From: Prorocentrum cordatum
Taxonomy: Eukaryota; Sar; Dinophyceae; Prorocentrales; Prorocentraceae
DNA: 55,000 nt
Direction: 5' to 3'
Assembly: GCA_963575745.1 (NCBI GenBank)
Contig: CAUYUJ010019904.1
Location: 586,359 to 641,358 of the forward strand
Numbering within the stretch: position 1 is the first letter of the stretch; each line of letters starts with the position of its first letter. A program made the position numbers and the translations under genes. A model generated the notes under the pieces. That model saw only the letters and a program-made list of their open reading frames with translations. It did not search any database and had not been told where the DNA came from. Of the stretch, positions 11,161 through 21,410 are shown piece by piece.

Positions 11161-12130
11161 AAAAAAAAAAAAAGAGAGAGAGAGAGAGAGATGCGGGAGG
11201 GGGGTTCTGGGAGAGAGGGGGGGGATACTCCCGAAGAGTGAACAGCTGGGATCGACAGCGTGCATGGTGCCGTGGGCGATCCAGCGAGGCTCCGCGAGAC
11301 TGCCCCACGTTGCGCGGGGCGGCTCCGCAGCGCGAGAGGATGCCCCTTCGGCAGCGCCACTGGAAGGGGCGACATATCTGACCGCCTTTGATGAGCAGGA
11401 AATTGGGCAGCCGTCGCCTCCCGCGCGGAGAGGTTCCGCAGGAGGAGGCGACGGCCGCCCCGCAGCGCCACGGGCTAGGGAAACCCTGCCAGCTGCTGCC
11501 CGCGCGTAAGGAATGGGCGGGAGGGGGGGGGGGCGTATTCTGCCGGGGGCGGCCCCGCAGCGAGCGACGGATGCCTGGGCCTCCGCCGCGGGGCCAGGTG
11601 CGAAAACGGCACTGCCCGTCTGAGCCCCGACTCCTTCGGGCACGATTCCTCCGTTTCCTCGCTCGTCGAGACGATGGCGCTCGGGGCCGAGCCTCGTTAG
11701 TGGCCCAGGCGGCCTGCGCATCCGACGTTCCGAGGGAAACTTTTCGATAAGGCGGCCCGCGAGAACGGAGATGCGAGGAGGAAGACCTGGGCTGGGAGGT
11801 GACGAAGGAAAATACTCCTGAAGGGAAACACTCAGATCGATAGCGTGCTCCACACCGTGGGAGTTCCAGCGGGGCCCGGAGACGCCACCCTCCCTGGCGG
11901 GGGGCGGCCCCACAGCAGGGGAGGATGGCCCGACAGAGGCGACACTGGAGGGGAAACCCTCGCCGCGACGTGACCTGGCTAAGCAAGGGCCTGGGTGTCG
12001 CCGTCCTCTGCGCGGGGCGGTCCTGCAGCAGGAGAGGGTGACCAGCCTGTAGCACCGCGGGACGCGACGCCGCCGTGGGGGCCCTCCCTCCGCCTGCCCG
12101 CGCACAGGGAAAGGAGGCACGCCTCCCGCA
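10736..12130. repeat. diverged tandem duplication (about 600-700 bp unit)
   Basis: The stretch 10826-11520 is repeated at 11538-12110. Shared landmarks in order: TGCCGGGGGCGGCCCCGCAG (10828 and 11540); CGCTCGTCG then GGCGGCCYGCGAG (about 11005 and 11752); GATACTCCCGAAG/AATACTCCTGAAG (11224 and 11812); GATCGAYAGCGTGC (11250 and 11838); GCGACA/GCCACTGGARGGG (about 11360 and 11945). Copy 1 is longer because it holds a GA/A expansion (11018-11192). Minus frames of 337-465 codons run through both copies, but with no recognisable domain. Confidence 0.75.
11018..11192. repeat. GA / poly-A microsatellite
   Basis: Alternating (GA)n and A-runs of 11-24 bases. It interrupts copy 1 of the tandem duplication; copy 2 has only a short GAGAACGGAG at the matching place. 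Confidence 0.95.
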
Positions 12131-13235
12131 GGAGGGGGGGGACTACAACGCGAGGCGGCGATTCGGCACCTTCCTCAGCCAGGGCGGTGCCCCCGATAGC
12201 GCCATCCATCCGTGCCTCGGCGCCTTGGTCCTCCACTCCTCCAAGTGCCTGCGGGGGGAAGAAACGGAGAGGGCCCAAAAGTGCTTCGGAGTCCCGCCCG
12301 ATATGCCCAAGCGGTGCCCTCTTCGGTGGCAGGGAGGCACAGGGAGCCGCTGGGGCAAGGGGCGAGTCAAAGAGGTACGGGGAGAGGGGGGCACGGAAAG
12401 GAAAGGGAGGCGCGGCCTTGGCGTTAGACTGCGGGACGGTCCGCCGTCAGGAGGGGCGCCCACGAACCAGGGGGACCTCCATTGGCTGAGGGGGTAAGTC
12501 GGCGAAAGAGCGGATGACGGGCGAAGCCCTCGAAACGAAAGGGATGCCCCGATCGCGATCGCGATCGTCGTCCAAAAAGCTAGGGTCCCCGTCGGCCCCT
12601 CAGGGGCCGGGTTCAGGAGACAGACGGACAGACGGACAGACAGACAGAACCTGCGAGTGCACGCCATCGAGGGCGCTGCAGGCGGACGCCGTAGCGCCAG
12701 AAAGTGAAGCAACGTGCCACGCAGTGGAAAATCAAGCAGTCCAAATCATGCTCTACTCACGAATGTGTTCTCGAGTGACTCCCATACCTCTGTTCGGGCA
12801 AGATCAACCCGGCTTCGTTCACAGACAGAATAAAATCCCGCGCAACTCATCATACCAACGTTTCTTTGGGTGGTCCCGGCGTCTGCGGGGCGCGGCTTGG
12901 CCCAGAGGGGGGCCCCATCTCGGACGAGGCTTGGCCCAGAGGAGGGGGTCCTAGCGCGAGAGCCACACATGGATCCCTCGCCGTGGGCCTCCTCGGAGGC
13001 CCCCCCGGGGGAAGGGGCAGCACCATCCGTCGCAGGGCTCATAGCCCACGGATGATGACCCTGGACGGCCCAGGGCGGCTGAGCTCGGGACGAGCGGGCA
13101 CCCCGCGGCAGCGGGGCCGAGGAGCCCAGGGCGGGCGCGCGGGCGGCTCCCCCCCCCCCCCGCGGGGCCGTGACGCGCGGGCAGGGGGCCCGAGCCCAGG
13201 GCGAGGGCCCCTGAGAAGGGGTTGCCCCATACGGC
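12130..13235. other. no gene recognised
   Basis: GC-rich stretch with open frames on both strands (minus 12143-12712, plus 12514-12954, minus 12746-13042). The only clear low-complexity sequence is a GACGGACA repeat at about 12622-12650 and a poly-C at about 13150. No domain recognised. Confidence 0.35.
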
Positions 13236-13255
13236 CTTGAGCCAAAGGGCTATAG
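13236..13255 (-). other. possible degenerate spliced-leader remnant
   Basis: Read on minus, 13255-13236 is CTATAGCCCTTTGGCTCAAG. The 3' two thirds match the dinoflagellate spliced leader (ending TTTGGCTCAAG exactly); the 5' end differs and one base of the T-run is missing. The sequence downstream on minus has no recognisable product. Other leader remnants in the window lie on the same strand. Confidence 0.45.
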
Positions 13256-13256
13256 A

Positions 13257-13425
13257 CACACACGCACACACACACACTTAAACCTGCAGGGAGGAGGAAT
13301 CGGGAGAGGCAAGGCGATGAAGGCGCTATAGGTATGGGTGCGAGTTGTCGGACCCCGACGCCCAACGGGGGCTCATGTTCAAGCGGGGACCCCCGTCCGA
13401 CAACACACACACACACACACACACT
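13257..13425. repeat. CA microsatellites
   Basis: (CA)n runs at about 13257-13277 and 13401-13423, with a non-repetitive spacer between. Confidence 0.85.
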
Positions 13426-13506
13426 TGGCACCTCTGGAATCCCATTTCGAGAAATCTGAGGTGCGCATAAGTATAGGTGACGTGCGGGCTCGCGCTGGAG
13501 ACGGCT

Positions 13507-13531
13507 GTTGCTGCTGCTGCTGCTGCTGGCT
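13507..13531. repeat. short CTG repeat
   Basis: TTGCTGCTGCTGCTGCTGCTGG-type run. It lies in an otherwise unrecognised open region. Confidence 0.85.
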
Positions 13532-14055
13532 GCAGCTCCAGGGGATGCCAGCCTATTGTCGCCAGCTGGAGGCGCTCGGCTCGCACCAGTGCCGGCTTTC
13601 CACCCAGGTGTCACGGGCGGCTCGCAGTGGCGGCGGCTGCTGCCAGACCAGAGATGTGAATGCCATCCCGAAGCCGAGCGCCCCCGCTCGGGCCGACGCG
13701 GTTCAAAGTGCACACATGTGGTGCGATGTATTTCCTCCGTGGATGAGAAATTGCCATGGCCCTGGACTCGGGCAGGAAGGGTCAGTGATTATCGCCTGGC
13801 CAATCCTGGACAGATTCTGGGCAACAGCCGCTCAGCACAGCATGAGATATGTCGGAGGCAGTTGTTGACTGGCACATTGGACCAAGCCTGTGCAGGCAAG
13901 GGCGCCGCTTCAGACGGGGACCGCTTAGATTACCGCTGCGCTCTCCTGGGCGGCGTGGTCGTCCCTTGTGCCGTGGTTCTGGCAATGAGCAGCAGTCTCA
14001 ATCTTCCACATGGGACAGGGTTCGCATTGCACGCCGCCGCCCTGCACTTGGGAAA

Positions 14056-14192
14056 AGTGTATGTGTGCATGTGTGTACGTGTGTGGATGTGTGTACGTGT
14101 GTGTATGTGTGCGTGTATGTATGTGTGTGTGTGTTGTGTTGTATGTTGTGTGTTGTGTGTGTGTTGTGTGTGTTGTGTATGCGTGTGTCTCC
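14056..14192. repeat. GT-rich microsatellite
   Basis: (GT)n with GTATGT and GTTGTGT variants over about 135 bp. Cys/Val and Tyr/Thr frames across it are artefacts. Confidence 0.9.
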
Positions 14193-14261
14193 ACGCTGTA
14201 CACCATGGTCAAGCACCACGACGAGCACCACGGCATACTGTGGCAAACCAGCAGCATGGCG

Positions 14262-15112
14262 AGCAGCTCAACGGACTCCACCACCATCGTGGGCATCACG
14301 ACGGACTCCAGCAGCGCCATCGTGGGCAGTACGACGGACTCCAGCAGCACAGACTCCAGCAACACCACGGCGAGCAGCGCGGACTCCAGCAGCACCACCG
14401 TGGACAGCAGGTCGGACTCCAGCAGCATCACTGGGAGCAGCACGACGCCGGCGCGAGCCGCCCGCCGCGCCAGCCGGCGCGAGCCGCTTGTCACACCCAC
14501 CGGCGCATGCCGCTCGCCACTCTGGCCAGCGCGAGCCGCCCGTCGCACCCGCTGGCGCGGGCCGCCCGCCATTCCAGCTGGCGCGGGCCGCCCGTCACAT
14601 CCGCGACCGCGAACCCCAGCAGCCCTACCGGGAGCAGCATGGGTCCCAGCAGCACCACTGTAGCAGCAGGACGGACTCTGGCAGCACCGCCTGGGGCAGC
14701 TCGAGAGTCTCCAGCGGCGCCATCGCGAGCAGCACGACGGACTTCGGCATCACCTCGGTGAGCAGCTCGACGAAGCCCAGCACCACAATCGTAAGCAACA
14801 CGACGGACTCCAGCAGCACCAACGTGAGCAACACGGCGGACTCCAGCAGAACCACCAAGAGCAGCAGGACGGATTCCAGCAGCCCCACTGGGGGCAGCAC
14901 ACAAGGGTCTCCAGCAGCTCCTCGTGAGCGGCATGATGGACCTCGGCAGCACCACCAGGGGCAGCGAGGCGGAGTCCAGCAGCGCCATCGTGAGCCGTAC
15001 GACTGACACAATCAGAACCACTGCGTGCAGCAAGACGGACTTCAGCAGCACCATCGTCCGCAGCACGGACTCCAGCAGCACCGCCGTGAGCAGCACGGAC
15101 GCTGAGCAGCAC
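14262..15112 (+). repeat. minisatellite coding a Ser/Thr-rich frame (GACTCCAGCAGCACC)n
   Basis: Irregular units built on GACTCCAGCAGCACC and ACGACGGACTCCAGC, about 30 bp per higher-order unit. On plus they read as a Ser/Thr/Asp-rich peptide (DSSST, TTDSSS). The array is broken at about 14445-14640 by GCGAGCCGCCCGYCGC units of a second family, after which the Ser/Thr phase resumes in another frame. A mucin-like or wall-protein fragment is possible, but with no signal peptide and the phase break I treat it as a repeat. Confidence 0.65.
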
Positions 15113-16284
15113 TCTGGAGAGCGGCAGCACATGCAGGAACGGGCACTCCCGCGGTATCTACCATGGCGCTGCGGCTTGGTCCGCCCTCTGGAGTCGTGCG
15201 CTGCCGTGCCACTCGCCGCGCGGGGGCGGCGTGAAGCGTGGCGGCGCCTTGACCAGTCTCCCTCACGAGGCGAGTCGCTACCGCGCGGGCGGACGTGCGG
15301 CCAGGTACGGGGACGCGGCGATGCCGCGACTGCTGCGCTGGGGGCCATGAGCGGGCCCTCCTCCCTCTTTTACACCTCGTCTCACTTACCCTCACCGTCA
15401 CGCTCAGCGCACGCAGCTTGTTTCTCTTAGCTCTGTTGCGGGCCCGTGCGCGCCGACGGGTGCTCTGGCGCGTGCTTGGCCGGATGGTGCTGTCGGCTGA
15501 GGTTGGCCGGGCCTCTGATTTCCGACTACTGTTTTCTCCGTGCGGGGCTCGAGAACTACTTCCCCCCGAGGAGGGTGGGACGCTCGGGAAAAAATCGTCT
15601 GCTCATGAATGGAACATCACGCCGCCCTCACCCGCCACGTAATCGACGTTCTGCTCCGTTCTCCCCCCCTCCTCCTCCGCTTCGCCTTCCTCTCTCTCTC
15701 CGAGCCTCGACGCAGACCGAACACGCCCGTCCGCCAGCGGCCCGGAGCCGCTCTCAGCTGCGCGCCCCGATGTTCCAGTCCAGCTAGCCCCGGCGCCCAG
15801 CCCGCCAGCACCCGCGCCTCCAGCTCTGGCAGGCACAACTACCGGCGCCCATCGGCCTTCCCTTTTCTCGACAAGGCGGCACACCAATACTGTCAGCTCC
15901 GATGTGTGAGTCTCCTCCGCCCTGCAGGACCCACAGAGGTCACCAGAAATCGTTGCAATTCCAGGCGACCCCATCATGCTGCGTCGACCGGCCCCCGCTC
16001 CCCCTCCAAGAGGTGGAGGAGGACGGGGTGGCAGGAGGAGGAGGTGGAGTAAGGAAGCGGAGATGCCTCTCCTGAGCCCAAACCACCGACGCGCCCCCTC
16101 GACTAGAGAGCTGCTGCCGCCGCGGGGACGCCGGCCTCCGTCGGCTTCGCCATGGAGACTTTCATGACGCCGCCCTTGCCCGTGCCGAAGTCCGAGCTCT
16201 GGTCCATCTCATACACGGCCAGGCGAGCTTCCTGCCCGCCGCTCCGCCACGTCAGGTCAGGGGGGGATCCGGCTCCCCATAGGG
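15113..16284. other. no gene recognised
   Basis: Mixed GC-rich sequence. Open frames on both strands are short or overlap each other, with no motif. Nothing supportable. Confidence 0.35.
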
Positions 16285-16575
16285 GCGAACGGTAACGACG
16301 ACGACGACGACGACGACAAAAAGAAAAAAACGAGAACGAACACAAAAACGACGACGATGATGACGACGACGACGACGACAACGACGAAGACGACAAGGAC
16401 GAGGACGAGGACGACGACGAGGACGAGGACGAGAACAACAACGACGACGAAGATGACGACAGCGACGACGACGACGACAGCGACGACGGCGACGAAGACG
16501 ACGACGACGAAGATGACGACGTCGAGGAGAGTAACGAAGACGAGAACGACGACGACAACGACCACGACGACAAAA

Positions 16576-16615
<40 letters not shown>

Positions 16616-16899
16616 CCGCCACTGAAAATCTCCACAGGTCCCCGGACGCCTCGGGATTTCTCGTGAAGCCTCTGGAGGCGTCCGGAAGCCCTTCGAGGCC
16701 CTCGGAACGAGGACTACGAAGAGGGCGACGACGGGAAACACAACGACAACGGCGACGCCGACGAAGACGATAAAGACGACGACGAAGACGACGACGAGGA
16801 CGACGGCAAGTACGACGAAAAAGACGAGGACGAGGACGAGGACGACGACAATGACGAGGGCGACGACGACGACAGCGACGACGACGACAAAGACGACGA

Positions 16900-16930
<31 letters not shown>

Positions 16931-17282
16931 CACCACGGCGGCCATCTTTGAAGAGCTGCAGAGACCTCCAAAGGCTTCGGGGAATCTCTGGAGGCCCTTC
17001 GGGACCCTCGGAGACGACGACATCGACGACGACGACGACGAAAGGGCGACGACGAAAACCCAGCCGAGAACGACGACGAGGATGACGACGGCGACGACGA
17101 CAACGACGAAAACGACAAGGACGAGGACGAGAACGAGGACGAAAACGAGAACGACGACAACGACGACGACGACCGCAACGACGACGATGACGACGACGAC
17201 GAGGACAACGAAGACGAAAACGACGACGACACCGACCACGACGACGACAACAACCGCGACGACGAAGACGACGTGCGTTCGT
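16285..17282. repeat. GAC trinucleotide block 1 with two embedded modules
   Basis: Imperfect (GAC)n with GAG/AAC variants, broken by module 1 (about 16619-16725; CTCTGGAGGCGTCCGG) and module 2 (about 16943-17015; GAAGAGCTGCAGAGACCTCC to CCTCGGAGACGACGAC). Both modules recur in the same order at 20.6-21.2 kb. Arg/Val/Asp-repeat frames up to 436 codons on minus are artefacts of the array. Confidence 0.9.
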
Positions 17283-17299
17283 CACCCTGCTTGCCCGAA

Positions 17300-17510
17300 G
17301 GTCTGCGGTTACAGGCGTGCAGGCTGGGCGCACCAGCTCATATTGAAACTCAGAACCCGATACTTCAAATAAAACTCTTTGAAATCTGCCCACTGCTCCT
17401 GGTCCATGGCCAAGTTCAACCAGTCGCCGCCCAATATGTTTGAGAACTGGCGCTCGCAATACCACGCGTGAAAACGTTTCCCGTGGCATTGCTGGCCAAA
17501 CAAATTTTTC
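17300..17510 (-). pseudogene. possible LINE polyprotein C-terminal tail
   Basis: The minus frame has an ordinary, non-repetitive composition with many Trp residues (HAWYCERQFSNILGGDWLNL, then AMDQEQWADFKEFY). That Trp-rich end with a W-x-x-x-A-x-D pattern resembles the C-terminal tail of dinoflagellate LINE polyproteins. It lies downstream, in the minus sense, of the LINE reverse transcriptase remnant at 18.5-20.2 kb, separated from it by TTAGC, AGCAT and GATGTA arrays. The arrays may have expanded inside the element, or this may be a separate fragment. The family call is from memory of the pattern. Confidence 0.4.
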
Positions 17511-17572
17511 CCGACCTAGGCTCTGCCTAGAAGGGTTCTTACCCTGTATGCTTAAGGGGCCGGGCAATGTTC

Positions 17573-17643
17573 CTCGCCCCGGGCGGTTCCCCCGGCATCC
17601 GCCCCGCGGTTCCCCCAGTATCCGCCCCGCGGTTCCCCCAGTA
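17573..17643. repeat. 23-bp tandem repeat, about three copies
   Basis: Units of TCCGCCCCGCGGTTCCCCC plus AGTA; the first copy is diverged. It sits directly before the TTAGC array. Confidence 0.85.
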
Positions 17644-18172
17644 GCTTAGCTTAGCTTAGCTTAGCTTAGCCTAGCTTAGCTTAGCTTAGCTTATTTCATC
17701 TTAGCTTAGCCTAGTTTAGCTTAGCTTTGCTTATCTCATCGTAGCTTAGCTTAGCCTAGGCTAGCTTAGTTTAGTTTAGCTTAGCTTAGCTTAACTTGGC
17801 CTAGCCTAGCTTAACCTACCTTAGCTTAGATTACCTAGCCTAGCTTAGTTTAGCTCTAGCTTAGTTTAGCTTCGCTTAGTCTACCTTAGTTTTGCTTAGC
17901 GCAGCACAGCATTGCATTGTATAGCGCAGCATGAGCACATCATAGCATATCATAGCATAGCCAAGCATAGCAGAGCATAGCAAATAGCTCAGCATAGCAT
18001 AGCTTAGCATAGCATAGCATTGCTTAGCATAGCACAGCGCAGCACAGCCTAGCATAGCACAGCACAGCACAGCACAGCACAGCATAGCATAGCATAGCGC
18101 AGCATAGCATAGCACAGCATAGCATAGCTTAGCATAGCATAGCATAGCGCAGCATATCATATCAGAGTATAG
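17641..18172. repeat. TTAGC pentamer array grading into AGCAT array
   Basis: 17641-17890 is (TTAGC)n with TTAGT and CTAGC variants; 17890-18172 is (AGCAT)n / (AGCAC)n. The two are related by one base change, with a gradual transition at about 17890-17920. Tyr/Cys-rich minus frames are artefacts. Confidence 0.95.
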
Positions 18173-18179
18173 CTGCGCG

Positions 18180-18548
18180 CAAGCAAAGTAAAAACAAAAT
18201 CAAGCAAAAGCAAGAACAAAAGCATAGCGAAAGCAACAGAGCAAAAAAAACGAAGGCAAAGGCAAAAGTAAAGGCAAGAGCAAAAGCAAAGGCAATGCAA
18301 AGCAAAAGCAAAACCAATGCGAATGTGTAGAGGTACATGTAGATGTATATGTAGGTGTAGGTGTAGATGTGGATGTAGGTGTAGAGTAGATGCAGATGTA
18401 GATGCAGATGTAGATGCAGATGTAGATGTAGGTGTAGATGTAGGTGTAGATGTAGATGTAGATGTGAGTCTCGCTGTTGATGTTGATGTAGATGTAGATG
18501 CAGGTGTAGATGTAAATATAGCTGTCGGTGTAGATGTAGATGTTGCTT
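18180..18548. repeat. AGCAAA array followed by GATGTA hexamer array
   Basis: 18180-18320 is built from AGCAAA/GCAAAG hexamers; 18325-18548 from GATGTA with GGTGTA and GATGCA variants. His-Leu, Thr-Ser and Tyr-Ile minus frames follow from the hexamers. Confidence 0.95.
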
Positions 18549-18549
18549 T

Positions 18550-20240
18550 CCAAAATGCTCCAATTCCTAGGCAGGGTCGCGCTGGGATATTCCAAGTGAA
18601 GTAAATATGCCACGCCACGGATTCGCAAAGACTGCCAAGCGATCCTGTTCTGCGCATACTTGCCAAGACGAACCACATCCCCGGCCCAGATGGGAACTCT
18701 CTCCAAGCATATTCTGTCCCAGCGTTCCATGTTGCATTTTCTCCGCAGCCGGTTCAGCTTCTCATTAATACTGCGGCAGCGCTCCCCAACCAGAGTTTCG
18801 TCCCAATCGAAGTCGAAGGTCGGACGCCTGTCCGCAGAACTCTTGAGCTTTGTACTAAGGACGCGACGCATCACTTTGTTTCCTGTTGCCCGTATACGCT
18901 GGAGATGTCTCTTCGATCGGTGTACAATCCGATGTTGCAAGTAAGGGATGGCATTCCGAATTGACAAAAACTCCGAACGCCGATGGATGGGAATGGCGGT
19001 GTCTAGTGTACCGAATGCAGCCCACGAGCTCGGAATCTTCCTGTCCACTTCCACCGTCGCATCGTTGTTCATAATGTGTATGTGCCCCAAGACCTTGGAA
19101 GCCCCTGGCACGCGGAGTGAAAAGGTGCGAAGCCACGGACTTGTCGTTCGCCTTCTTGGCACGTTTTTCTGGCGGAGGGCCCACGAGAGATGGGTCTGGG
19201 CTTGCCCACGCGTCGTGAATAACCAGTGGATGTTCGCAATATTTCGTAGATGACCGCGCACGCACCGCAAGTTCCACGGTCCATCCGTGATCACGCACCC
19301 TGGCGTGCCAAGCATCGACAGTTTTTTTGTAACTGAACTTTAGATCTGGCCAACAAACAATATAATCTGCGAGCGCGAAAATAGTAAAAGGCCCGGTAAT
19401 TTGCGTTAGCTCCGGTACCAGCCTGGCCTCTTCCAGCGCCAACGAATCGTCGTGCTCGACAGAGACGTCCCAACCATCTTTCGCACACAATATCAAGAAA
19501 GGGCGAATGAGGGTCACGTCGGCGACGACGTACGTGTTTGTCTTGGGAAGCAAGGACGCCCCCGTGGGCTCCTGACTTCACGGATCATACCCGCGGTGGT
19601 CAAGTTCGGAACGCCTGTCTTCTGAAAAGCGTCGACCCAGTCACCGTGATCAACAGCATCGTAAGCCTTGCACAGGTCCCCGTCGAAAATAAAGGCCAAT
19701 ATCAAGCCCGAGTGTTTTCTTCCGTCAACGTGCGAAATATGAAGTGTACATCTGTGACGTGATACGACCTCCTGAACGCGAAGTGGTGCCGAGACAATTC
19801 GATATCACCGAGTTTTTCCACCTCAGACAAAACAAAACAATCATGTAAAGTTCCTATTGAACAGACAAAGTGCACTGGGCCTCCACTTCTGTATCAAAAT
19901 CGGGTTCACGACCTTCTCTATCAAGTGAATGTCAAACTCGTCAAAAAAAAACGTCATCATTTGGAAGGGTTGGATGGCTTACGAGGCACGAGCTGAAGAG
20001 AGCAGCGAGAATATAGAACACTTCCTCTGGTGCCTCCTGCAACATCTCGGCGACCATCATGTCGGACCTGGCACAGCTCGTTCACTTCTTGAGCTTCATG
20101 GTACAATTCCGCACCGGCGCCGGAGAGATGCCCCCCAGCGCATGGAGATCAGCTCGATCCCATCTCCGACTGATCAAATCGGGAATCTGTTTTAAATTCG
20201 CCGATGTGTACGAGTCTCGGAAAAAAGTCACCGCGATGTG
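18550..20240 (-). pseudogene. degenerate LINE-type reverse transcriptase
   Basis: This is the remnant of a non-LTR retrotransposon polymerase on minus, spread over all three frames. In order: a segment at 20070-19850 (FDEFDIHLIEKVVNPIL); then YHVTDVHFIFRTLTEEN (about 19770-19715), resembling the RT fingers; then DGDLCKAYDAVDHGDWVDAF (about 19687-19625), which fits RT motif A (D-x-x-K-A-Y/F-D). A segment at 19374-19360 reads ALADYIV where motif C (YADD) belongs, so the second catalytic Asp is lost. A C-terminal part (about 19080-18560, [20 protein letters not shown] to RNWSILES) matches the usual post-RT region. At least four frame changes and a stop make it inactive. The 3' side runs into the GATGTA array; a possible tail is at 17300-17510. 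Confidence 0.75.
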
Positions 20241-20528
20241 GTAGCCGTTCATCAGCCTGCCGTCCCCATTCATCAGCCTGCCCATCCATGCAGACTGAAA
20301 CTGACCACGTGCTCCTCGCCTCATTCGCAGAAGCTCAGGGCACTCATGCTGGAGTTTGGCAGCCAAGAACTCGCGACGTAAAATATTCGAAACTAATGTG
20401 AAAACGTGTCGTGTCCGCGCATCGTGAGCGGCGTGTCGAAGATCGATAAGGCTGCAAATGGACTGAGTTAAAGCATCTTGGTCCTGAACTGGACGAAAAC
20501 CTCTTGATCCCACACGTCCAAGCCTATA
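20240..20528 (-). pseudogene. possible upstream part of the LINE remnant
   Basis: The minus frame between 20560 and 20082 is open and non-repetitive (RLGRVGSRGFRPVQDQDALT, then QSICSLIDLRHAAHDARTRH). It lies upstream, in the minus sense, of the reverse transcriptase remnant and joins it through HIAVTFFRDSYTSANLKQIP. It may be the segment between endonuclease and polymerase of the same element. I see no endonuclease motif, so the call is weak. Confidence 0.35.
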
Positions 20529-20529
20529 C

Positions 20530-21008
20530 GCGACATCCGTGAGAGTGGAGGTCAGGGCGCCCCTGATCGTCCAGACGGGCGTCGACGACGACGACGACAG
20601 CGACGACGACGACGACGACGACAATGAGGACGACGACGACCGCCACCGAAGATCTCGGGAGGTCTCTGGACGACTCCGGATGTCTCGTGAGGCCTCTGGA
20701 GGCGTCCAGGGGCCTTTCGAGGACCTCAGAGCGTCGACTATAACGAGGACGACGGCGGACAATCACAGGGACGACGACGAGGACGACGACGACAATGACG
20801 ACGCCGACGACAACGACGATAAAGACGACGACTAGGACGACGACGAGGACGACGGCAAGTACGAAGAAAACGAAGAGGACGAGGACGAAGACGAGGACGA
20901 GGACGACGACGACGACGACGACGACGAGGGCGACGACGACGACAGCGACGACGACGTTGACGACGAGGACGAGGACGAGGACGAAGACGACGACGAAGAC
21001 GACGACGA

Positions 21009-21040
<32 letters not shown>

Positions 21041-21410
21041 AGGACGAGGACGAAGACGGCGACGAAGACGACGACGACGACAACCGACGACGACGACGAC
21101 AACGACCACGGCGGCCGCCTTTGAAGAGCTGCAGAGGTCTCCAGAGGCTTCGGGAGGTCTCTGAAGGCCCTTCGGGACCCTCGGAGACGACGACAACGAC
21201 GACGACTGGGACAACGACAACGACAACGACGACGACGCCAGGACGACGACGAAAACCCAACCGAGAACGACGACAACGACGACAACGACAACGACGAGGA
21301 CGACGACGACGTCCGCCACTGAAGGGATCTGGAGGTCTCCGAAGCCTCTGAAAGCGTCTCGAGGTCCTTCGAAGCCCTCGAAAATGACGACGACGACGAC
21401 GCTGGAAGAC
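20530..21410. repeat. GAC trinucleotide block 2, paralogous to block 1
   Basis: Imperfect (GAC)n holding module 1 (about 20640-20740), module 2 (about 21113-21190, GAAGAGCTGCAGAGGTCTCC to CCTCGGAGACGACGAC) and a third module-1-like copy (about 21313-21385). Module 2 here and at 16.95 kb appear nearly identical, in the same orientation and with the same GAC flanks. The block is a direct repeat of block 1 on the other side of the LINE remnant. Confidence 0.85.

Noticed and set aside
10458-12120. Minus frames of 337-465 codons
   Set aside because: They read through GA/A tracts and both copies of a non-coding duplication; three overlapping frames are equally open.
13338-14761. Plus frames of 176-417 codons with Cys/Val and Ser/Thr stretches as a secreted protein
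   Set aside because: They cross CTG, GT and GACTCCAGC repeats and change phase; no signal peptide.
16103-17567. Arg/Val/Ser-rich frames up to 436 codons
   Set aside because: Artefacts of the GAC array; only 17300-17510 has ordinary protein composition.
17641-18172. TTAGC array as telomeric sequence
   Set aside because: Motif and internal setting do not fit; it grades into AGCAT.
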